This document shows, piece by piece, positions 4,968 through 11,124 of a stretch of DNA of 11,124 nt. The stretch is taken from positions 1 through 11,124 of the forward strand of contig CAKQDQ010000079.1 in assembly GCA_934229335.1 (NCBI GenBank). The letters run 5' to 3'. This stretch comes from an uncultured Prevotella sp. (GTDB lineage: Bacteria; Bacteroidota; Bacteroidia; Bacteroidales; Bacteroidaceae). Numbering within the stretch: position 1 is the stretch's first letter; each line of letters begins with the position of its first letter. The notes under the pieces are model-generated. The model was not told where the DNA came from and did no database searches. It saw only the letters and a program-made list of their open reading frames with translations. A program made the translations under genes and the position numbers.

Positions 4968-4975
4968 TAATATTT

Positions 4976-6700
4976 ATGACAGACATAGAACTGAAACAAC
5001 TAAAGGACAACCTTTGGCATTCTGCTGACATGCTCCGTGCTGGTGCCCATTTGGCTGCCAACAAATATGGACAGCCCATCCTTGGACTCATCTTCCTGCG
5101 TTATGCCGATGTGCTCTTCAAGCAGCATAAGGCGGAGATAGACGAGGAATACAACAAATACAAAGGCTCACGAATGGAGCGGGAATATAAGGACATTGCC
5201 GTGGAGAAGTGTGGCTTCTTCTTGCCAGAGTGTGCCTACTTCGATTTTATTAATGATGCGCCTGATGATGCCCATAAGGCTGTCTTGGTGAAAGAGGCGA
5301 TGGAGGCTATCGAACGAGAGAATCCTCGCATGGAGGGAGTATTGCCTAAGGAAGTATATGGTCAGTTGGTGCCAGAGGATGATCCAGAGTTGTTGAGCCG
5401 CATAGTGCGTGTGTTCAAGGATATTCCTGAGAACATCAGCATCGACATCTTCGGTCAGATTTACGAATTCTTCCTTGGCAAATTTGCTTTGGCAGAGGGA
5501 AAGGGTGGTGGTACTTTCTATACACCAGCCTCGGTAGTACAATACATGGTGGAGGTTCTTCGACCTGTTGCGGGCGACAAGAAGTTTCTCGACCCTGCCT
5601 GTGGTTCGGGTGGTATGTTCGTGCAAGCGGCTCGCTATATGCACCGCCACAATGCTACCAACCAAAACATGATGAGTTACCGCTGTTATGGCATAGAGAA
5701 GGAATCTGACACCGTGAAGTTGGCGAAAATGAACCTCTTGCTCAACAATGTGCGAGGTGAGATAACGGAGGCAAACTCTTTTTATAGCGACCCTTACAAT
5801 GCCTTCGGTCAGTTCGACTATGTGATGGCTAATCCTCCATTTAATGTTGATGAGGTAGTGTATGATAAAGTGAAGGACGAAGAACGATTCACCGCCTATG
5901 GCGTGCCTCGCAACAAGACACAAGCCAACAAGAAGGCTAATAACAAAATAAAAGTCGCAAAGAATACCTCTGAGAAGGCTAATGACAAAACGGAGACGGT
6001 TCCTAACGCCAACTATCTCTGGATAGGTTACTTTGCTGCAGCTCTGAATGAGACGGGCAAGGCGGCTCTCGTCATGGCTAACTCAGCAAGCGATGCGGGT
6101 GGTAGCGAGTTAGAGATTCGCAAGAAGATGATACAGGAGGGCATCATCTCACAGATGGTCACCGTGTCAAGTAATATGTTTTCTACCGTTACGCTCCCTG
6201 CCACACTGTGGTTTTTTAACAAGCAGCGCACTAAGAAAGACGAAATCCTCTTCATCGATGCTCGCAACATCTTTACGCAAGTGGACCGTGCCCACCGCAA
6301 GTTCTCTGACGAACAAATCAAGAACCTCGGCATCATCACTCGTCTCTATGAGGGCGATAGCGATGCGTTCTGGGCTTTAGTCGATGAATATAAGGCAGAA
6401 GGCAAACAGACGGAAGTGGATTGGTTACTCGAACGTTGGCCAGAAGGCAAATACCGTGACGTCATTGGCTTGTGTAAGGTGGCTAAGATAACAGGCGAGG
6501 ATGGCATAGAGGATAATGACTGGAGTCTGAATGCCGGTCGCTATGTTGGCGTAGTGATAGAGGATGACGGTATGACAGAAGAGGAGTTCCGTCAAGAAAT
6601 GCTGTCGCTTAATGGCGAGTTCTCTAAACTCAATGCAGAGGCTGTGGACTTGCTGAAGGAGATACAGAAGAATATCGTGGAACTGTTTGGGGAGGGATAG
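4976..6700 (+). CDS. hsdM: Type I restriction-modification methyltransferase subunit HsdM
   Basis: HsdM, with HsdS, transfers a methyl group from SAM to the N6 of adenine in the target site and protects host DNA. The 574 residues begin with the all-helical HsdM N-terminal domain, including NKYGQPILGLIFLRYADVLF. The segment GGGTFYTPASVVQYM leads into the catalytic domain. Motif I, FLDPACGSGG, is at 204-213 and binds SAM. Motif IV, NPPF, at 286-289 is the adenine-specific catalytic tetrad. An Asn/Lys-rich stretch at about 313-341 separates motif IV from NANYLWIGYF and looks like a species-specific insertion. The C-terminus is helical and probably packs on HsdS. The ATG at 4976 fits the family start; as usual for the phylum, no Shine-Dalgarno is present. 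hsdS starts 4 nt after the stop, suggesting translational coupling. Confidence in family is very high. Confidence 0.97.
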   Translation: MTDIELKQLKDNLWHSADMLRAGAHLAANKYGQPILGLIFLRYADVLFKQHKAEIDEEYNKYKGSRMEREYKDIAVEKCGFFLPECAYFDFINDAPDDAHKAVLVKEAMEAIERENPRMEGVLPKEVYGQLVPEDDPELLSRIVRVFKDIPENISIDIFGQIYEFFLGKFALAEGKGGGTFYTPASVVQYMVEVLRPVAGDKKFLDPACGSGGMFVQAARYMHRHNATNQNMMSYRCYGIEKESDTVKLAKMNLLLNNVRGEITEANSFYSDPYNAFGQFDYVMANPPFNVDEVVYDKVKDEERFTAYGVPRNKTQANKKANNKIKVAKNTSEKANDKTETVPNANYLWIGYFAAALNETGKAALVMANSASDAGGSELEIRKKMIQEGIISQMVTVSSNMFSTVTLPATLWFFNKQRTKKDEILFIDARNIFTQVDRAHRKFSDEQIKNLGIITRLYEGDSDAFWALVDEYKAEGKQTEVDWLLERWPEGKYRDVIGLCKVAKITGEDGIEDNDWSLNAGRYVGVVIEDDGMTEEEFRQEMLSLNGEFSKLNAEAVDLLKEIQKNIVELFGEG

Positions 6701-6704
6701 AGGT

Positions 6705-7778
6705 ATGGAACTTCAGAAGTATAGATTGTCTCAATTACTGACTATAAAGAATGGTAAAGACTATAAGTCTTTGAATGTTGGAGATGTACCAGTCTTTGGA
6801 AGTGGTGGGTATATGTGTTCTGTTGATTCTTTTTTATATGATAAACCAAGTGTTTTATTGCCTCGAAAAGGTACTTTGTCTAATATTCAATATTATAATG
6901 AAGGGGCATTTTGGACAGTTGATACTTGTTATTATACAATTGTAAACGAAGAATTGGTGGATTCTTACTATATCTATAGGTATCTGAGAAATCTTGATTT
7001 GTCAGGTTTGGATACTGGAGCAAGTATTCCAAGTATGACTCAAAAGACTTACAATGGAATAAAGGTTCTGTTGCCATCTTTAGAAACTCAGCACCGCATC
7101 GCCTCCATCCTCTCCACCTACGATACTCTGATAGAGAATAACACTAAGCGCATTCGCCTTTTAGAGAAAATGGCAGAGAACCTATATAAAGAATGGTTTG
7201 TCCGCTTCCGCTTCCCTGGACATGAGAAAGTTGAAATGGAGAGGGGATTGCCGAAAGGGTGGAAGATAAAAAGATATGAAGACGAATTGAATGTAAAATA
7301 TGGTAAAGGATTGCCTACAGATAAATTGACGGATAAAGGATATCCTGTATTTGGTAGTAATGGACAGATAGGATATTATACTTCATACATATATGAGCAA
7401 CCTCAAATTCTTATATCGTGTAGAGGAGCATCTTCTGGTGTGGTAAATATATCTTTGCCAAAGTCTTTTGTTACCAATAATTCTTTGGTTTGTGAGATCG
7501 GAGGTAATACAGAGTCTGTTTTTGAATATTTGAAATACTATTTCTTGAATACTAATTTAGTTCAATATCAAACAGGTTCTGCTCAACCACAAATCACAAT
7601 TAATAATATTGCGAAGCTTAAAATGTTAGTTCCTTCAAAAGGAGTTCAGAACAAGTTTGGGGAAAAGGTAAGGGGTATCGATAATGAGATACAAAATCTT
7701 GCAAAGCAGAACACTCTCCTTGCTCGCCAGCGAGACCTCCTTCTCCCTCGCCTCATGTCAGGCAAACTTGAAGTATAG
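6705..7778 (+). CDS. hsdS: Type I restriction-modification specificity subunit HsdS
   Basis: HsdS sets which bipartite DNA sequence the complex recognises. The 357-residue protein has the standard two-fold layout: target-recognition domain 1 (about 5-128), a conserved helical spacer (129-174, QHRIASILSTYDTLIEN through YKEWFVRFRFPGHE), target-recognition domain 2 (about 180-315) and a C-terminal helix (316-357, ending RDLLLPRLMSGKLEV). Both recognition domains carry a similar VPVFGSGG / YPVFGSNG turn, as in this family. I start at the ATG at 6705, 4 nt after hsdM and preceded by a purine-rich GGGGAGGG; an in-frame TTG at 6687 would overlap hsdM needlessly. Codon use is mosaic: the recognition domains are A+T-rich, while the spacer and C-terminal helix match the neighbouring genes. 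This fits exchange of recognition domains by recombination. The target sequence cannot be read from the protein. Confidence 0.95.
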   Translation: MELQKYRLSQLLTIKNGKDYKSLNVGDVPVFGSGGYMCSVDSFLYDKPSVLLPRKGTLSNIQYYNEGAFWTVDTCYYTIVNEELVDSYYIYRYLRNLDLSGLDTGASIPSMTQKTYNGIKVLLPSLETQHRIASILSTYDTLIENNTKRIRLLEKMAENLYKEWFVRFRFPGHEKVEMERGLPKGWKIKRYEDELNVKYGKGLPTDKLTDKGYPVFGSNGQIGYYTSYIYEQPQILISCRGASSGVVNISLPKSFVTNNSLVCEIGGNTESVFEYLKYYFLNTNLVQYQTGSAQPQITINNIAKLKMLVPSKGVQNKFGEKVRGIDNEIQNLAKQNTLLARQRDLLLPRLMSGKLEV

Positions 7779-7805
7779 TAACTAACCATAAACACAATAG
7801 CGAAT

Positions 7806-10800
7806 ATGAAGTCATTTATCAGTGAAGACGATATAGAGCAATCTATCTGCAACCGCTTGACGCAAGCCGAATATGGATGGAAACGAATAGAATGTGACGC
7901 ACGGGTGGAGGCGCAGGATGATGTCTCTACCACGGGGCGTGCAAATCCATCGGAGTGTATTCTGCCAAACGTATTCCTCGATGCCTTGAAGAGACTGAAC
8001 CCACAGGTGCCAGAGGATATTCTGAAAGGCATACTGCAAGACTTCCGTAAGGACTATACAGGTACCGATATGGTGGACACGAACTATTCTCTATATCAGA
8101 AAATGCGCAATGGCATAAAGGTGCAGGTGCGTAAAAACGGAAAGGAAGACTTTGAGATAGTGCGACTGTTTGACTTTGACTGTCCTGACCGCAACGACTT
8201 TCATTGCGTTAACCAGATGTGGATTAAGGGGCATTATCGCTATCGTCGTCCCGACGTGTTGCTCTTTGTCAATGGTCTGCCGGTTGTCTTTATAGAATTA
8301 AAGAACTCTACCGTAAAGATAGAGGAGGCGTACAACAAGAACCTGACGAGTTATCGCAAGGATATTCCGAATATCTTTGCGATGAACCAGATATGCGTGC
8401 TCAGCAATGGATTGCAAACAAAGATGGGGGCATGGAACAGTAACTATGAGTTCTTCTTTGAGTGGCTTCGTGTGGACGACGAGAAGGAGAAACTGGACCG
8501 TGAGCAGATAGAGAACCACGGACTGAGCATAACAAACCTAATAGACGGTCTCTTCAGAAAGGAACGACTGTTGGACTATATAGAGAACTTCGTCTTCTTT
8601 GATAACAAGCGCATCAAGATTATAGCCAAGAACCATCAATATCTTGGCGTGAACAACTTGATGAGGAGTGTAGAGAATAGAGAAAGGTTGAACGGCAAAC
8701 TTGGTGTGTTCTGGCATACACAAGGCTCGGGCAAGAGTTACTCGATGGTGATGTTCGTGAGAAAGGTGAAGCGTAAGATGCATGGTAACTTTACATTCCT
8801 GGTCATTACCGACCGTGAGGACTTGGATACGCAGATACATAAAACCTTTGTACGCACGGAGGTAATAGGTCCAAAGGAGGAATGTCAGCCGAAGAACTCT
8901 ACGCAACTGCGTGATTTTTTGAGGGGAAACAAACCGATGGTATTTACCTTGATACATAAGTTTCAGTACGACAAAACAAAGAAATATCCTGTCTTGTCTG
9001 ACCGAGACGACATCTTTGTATTGGTAGATGAGGCGCATCGTACCCAGTATAAGCAACTGGCAGAGAATATGCATACGGGTCTGCCCAATGCTAACTACAT
9101 TGCCTTTACTGGTACACCGCTATTGGGCAGTAAGCGATTGACCAACCAGTGGTTTGGCGACTACGTGTCAGAATATAACTTTGCACAAGCCATAGAGGAT
9201 GGCAGTACTGTGCCATTGTTCTATAGCAGACGAGTGCCAGAGGTGGGCTTGACCAATGATTGGCTTGATACTGACATAGACCAAATATGCGATGACGAAG
9301 ACCTTAACAACCAAGAGAGGGAACTATTGCAAAACTCTTCATCACGCATTATGGAGGTTATCAAACGAGAAGAGCGACTCGACTCCATAGCACGAGACAT
9401 TGCGCACCACTTCCCGCGTAGGGGATTCTTAGGCAAGGGCATGGTGGTGAGCGTGGACAAATACACTGCCGTAAAGATGTATGACAAGGTGAAACACTAT
9501 CTGCCAGAGGAAAAGAAGAAACTGGTGAAAGAGCGTAACCAAGCGAAGACTGAAGAGGAGAGGGCGGAGAAGAATAGACAACTCGAATACCTTAGCAAGA
9601 TGGAGATGGCTGTGGTAGTAAGCAAGGAGGACGGTGAGGAAGAGAAGTTTGCCGCTCAAGGGCTTGATATTACGCCACATCGTAGGAAGTTGGAGGCTAT
9701 ATCGCCAGATGGAAAAGATATAGAGGATAGGTTTAAGGATAAGAACGACCCATTGTGCTTGGTATTCGTCTGTGCAATGTGGTTGACAGGCTTTGACGTA
9801 CCGTCGCTCTCTACGCTCTATCTCGATAAACCGATGAAGGGACACACCTTGATGCAGGCCATAGCCAGAGCCAACAGAGTGTTCCCAGGGAAGTCGTGTG
9901 GCATCATCGTGGATTACGTAAACGTGTTCAAATACATGCAGCAGGCGTTGTCGGACTATGCTTCAACGGGGGATGATACGGAATATCCTGCAAAGGACAT
10001 AGAGCAGTTGGTTCGCACTATTGACAAGACTATCATTGAATGTGACATCTTCTTGCGGTCGCTCGGTATCAAGATTGTTGATATTATCGCAGAAGGTAAT
10101 ACTCTCGACCGACTTGAAATGTTCCGTAAGGCATACAACCGCATCTTGGAGAAGGATGAATGGAAAGATCGCTTTAAGGTACTGACCAATCTCTTGATGA
10201 ATCTATATGATGCTGCTAAGCCCGAGATATTTGAAAGAGATTGGCATAACGATAATTTTGCGCCTTTGTCTTATCTCAACGGACTTTTCTGTAACCAGAT
10301 TGATGACGAGAAACTGCGACGCGCCAAGGCAAGGATGGCGGAGACGCTGGACCAAAGTGTTTCTTCTACGAGGGTTGATGCGACAAGTAACGGTGTTGCT
10401 ACGGAAGGTATGGCAGCGGAAGAACTACATGCAGACTATGTAATTCATCAAGGGAAGGTTATTGACCTCAGTAAACTGAATGTTGAGGCTCTACGCAAAG
10501 AACTCGATACGACGCCTTATAAGGCTCTTGAGATTGATGATCTTCGTGATTTTATAGAGCGTACCTTGAAACAGATGATTAATAAGAATACAACGCGTGT
10601 GAAGTTCTCGGAACGATACAAGGGTGTCATCGACCGTTATAACGCTGGGGGCAGTGAGAATGAGGATTATTACGAAAAACTACTTCAACTCATTGAGGAT
10701 TTGAAGCAGGAGCAGTCTCGCTCTACTGACCTCGGATTGGAGGAAGAGGAATTGGAAATCTACGACTTATTGTCGGCTAACAGAAAGTTGACAAAGGCGG

Positions 10801-11048
10801 AAGAGCAGAAGGTTATTCTTGCTGCAAAGAATCTCTACCAAAAGTTGTTGAAGGAAAAGGATAAGGTGATGGTGGTAGACTGGTTTAAGGATGAACAGCC
10901 ACGCCATCAAGTCTTCGCTTTGATACAGACCTCCCTTAATGATGACTTGCCTATGAGTTATGACAAGGTAACGTTTAACGATAAGACAAACTTGCTCTTC
11001 AATCATTTTGTGGATATGGCAGTGCAAGGATATGGATGGGTAGCGTGA
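7806..11048 (+). CDS. hsdR: Type I restriction endonuclease subunit HsdR
   Basis: HsdR joins the M2S core to form the restriction enzyme, which binds unmethylated sites, pumps DNA past itself using ATP, and cuts at a distance. The 1080-residue length is typical. The N-terminal nuclease domain has a PD-(D/E)xK motif: Asp150 in RRPDVLLF and Glu164-x-Lys166 in VVFIELKNS. The SF2 motor follows: Walker A QGSGKS at 306-311, DEAH at 408-411, FTGTPL (motif III), and the second RecA domain with TGFDVPSLSTLYLDKP and QAIARANRVF (motif VI). A charged helical C-terminal domain (from about 730) contacts the methylase. A Ser/Thr/Ala-rich segment (SVSSTRVDATSNGVATEG) in it looks like a flexible linker. All key residues are intact and the frame is unbroken, so the system is probably active. 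The ATG lies 27 nt after hsdS. Confidence 0.97.
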   Translation: MKSFISEDDIEQSICNRLTQAEYGWKRIECDARVEAQDDVSTTGRANPSECILPNVFLDALKRLNPQVPEDILKGILQDFRKDYTGTDMVDTNYSLYQKMRNGIKVQVRKNGKEDFEIVRLFDFDCPDRNDFHCVNQMWIKGHYRYRRPDVLLFVNGLPVVFIELKNSTVKIEEAYNKNLTSYRKDIPNIFAMNQICVLSNGLQTKMGAWNSNYEFFFEWLRVDDEKEKLDREQIENHGLSITNLIDGLFRKERLLDYIENFVFFDNKRIKIIAKNHQYLGVNNLMRSVENRERLNGKLGVFWHTQGSGKSYSMVMFVRKVKRKMHGNFTFLVITDREDLDTQIHKTFVRTEVIGPKEECQPKNSTQLRDFLRGNKPMVFTLIHKFQYDKTKKYPVLSDRDDIFVLVDEAHRTQYKQLAENMHTGLPNANYIAFTGTPLLGSKRLTNQWFGDYVSEYNFAQAIEDGSTVPLFYSRRVPEVGLTNDWLDTDIDQICDDEDLNNQERELLQNSSSRIMEVIKREERLDSIARDIAHHFPRRGFLGKGMVVSVDKYTAVKMYDKVKHYLPEEKKKLVKERNQAKTEEERAEKNRQLEYLSKMEMAVVVSKEDGEEEKFAAQGLDITPHRRKLEAISPDGKDIEDRFKDKNDPLCLVFVCAMWLTGFDVPSLSTLYLDKPMKGHTLMQAIARANRVFPGKSCGIIVDYVNVFKYMQQALSDYASTGDDTEYPAKDIEQLVRTIDKTIIECDIFLRSLGIKIVDIIAEGNTLDRLEMFRKAYNRILEKDEWKDRFKVLTNLLMNLYDAAKPEIFERDWHNDNFAPLSYLNGLFCNQIDDEKLRRAKARMAETLDQSVSSTRVDATSNGVATEGMAAEELHADYVIHQGKVIDLSKLNVEALRKELDTTPYKALEIDDLRDFIERTLKQMINKNTTRVKFSERYKGVIDRYNAGGSENEDYYEKLLQLIEDLKQEQSRSTDLGLEEEELEIYDLLSANRKLTKAEEQKVILAAKNLYQKLLKEKDKVMVVDWFKDEQPRHQVFALIQTSLNDDLPMSYDKVTFNDKTNLLFNHFVDMAVQGYGWVA

Positions 11049-11088
11049 TTTTTTATCGTAATGTCTGTATAAAGCCAAAGTACCAGAA

Positions 11089-11115
11089 TATATATAAGGT
11101 GTAGGTATATATATA
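11089..11115. repeat. A+T-only inverted repeat downstream of hsdR
   Basis: TATATATA at 11089-11096 and TATATATATA at 11106-11115 flank a 9-nt spacer. The stem would be weak. A run of six T right after the hsdR stop (11049-11054) has no GC-rich stem before it. Neither is a convincing terminator; the rest of the 76-base tail shows nothing else. Confidence 0.3.
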
Positions 11116-11124
11116 GTATAGAGG

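Noticed and set aside
900..4975. tRNA or rRNA genes in the intergenic regions
   Set aside because: I saw no T-arm motif with matching acceptor stem and no rRNA-like stretch on either strand.
5168..5923. 251-codon minus-strand open frame
   Set aside because: It is antisense to the conserved hsdM catalytic region and shows no recognisable domain; it is a shadow of hsdM codon use.
6687..6704. Earlier TTG start for hsdS
   Set aside because: It would overlap the hsdM end, and the ATG at 6705 directly precedes the first recognition-domain strand and follows a purine-rich site.

Overview
The window looks like a chromosomal piece from a gut or oral Bacteroidales organism, most likely Prevotella-like. 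The evidence is moderate G+C in the genes, few Shine-Dalgarno sequences, several Bacteroidetes-type promoters (TTTG about 20 nt before TAnnTTTGC), and GalE, CorA and HemW proteins of the expected type. The first ~376 bases do not fit. They are much richer in G+C (41 of 60 bases at 241-300, against 29 of 60 at 601-660 inside galE) and carry the end of a repetitive, beta-helix-like protein typical of other gut bacteria. This segment cuts galE off at codon 171, so a chimeric assembly join is the simplest explanation.

Left to right: the G+C-rich fragment (1-~376); the first half of galE (minus strand); about 880 bases of non-coding DNA with three separate inverted-repeat systems; corA (minus) with a ~215-nt leader; hemW (minus) with a good promoter that fixes its start; a 770-bp intergenic region full of structure; then a complete type I restriction-modification operon, hsdM-hsdS-hsdR (plus), running nearly to the window end. 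The order is M-S-R with gaps of 4 and 27 nt, so the three genes are probably co-transcribed. HsdM and HsdS form the N6-adenine methyltransferase, and HsdR adds the ATP-driven translocase and nuclease.

No undescribed protein system is visible; the coding genes belong to known families. The unusual material is non-coding. (1) The DNA between hemW and hsdM holds 3.7 copies of a 46-bp tandem repeat, a REP-like block with GCCCTGAAAGGGC hairpins, a nested ~40-bp hairpin whose 3' arm can instead pair downstream (a switch-like arrangement), and a hairpin ending just before the hsdM start. A candidate promoter at 4319-4327 would place all of this in one long hsdM leader. (2) The corA leader has three short ORFs. 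The last ends in an ATGA overlap with corA, and its start region is a perfect complement to the corA Shine-Dalgarno, which resembles Mg2+-transporter leader control. (3) The galE-corA gap contains interleaved inverted repeats with the geometry of a pseudoknot. All RNA or regulatory roles here are inferences from sequence.
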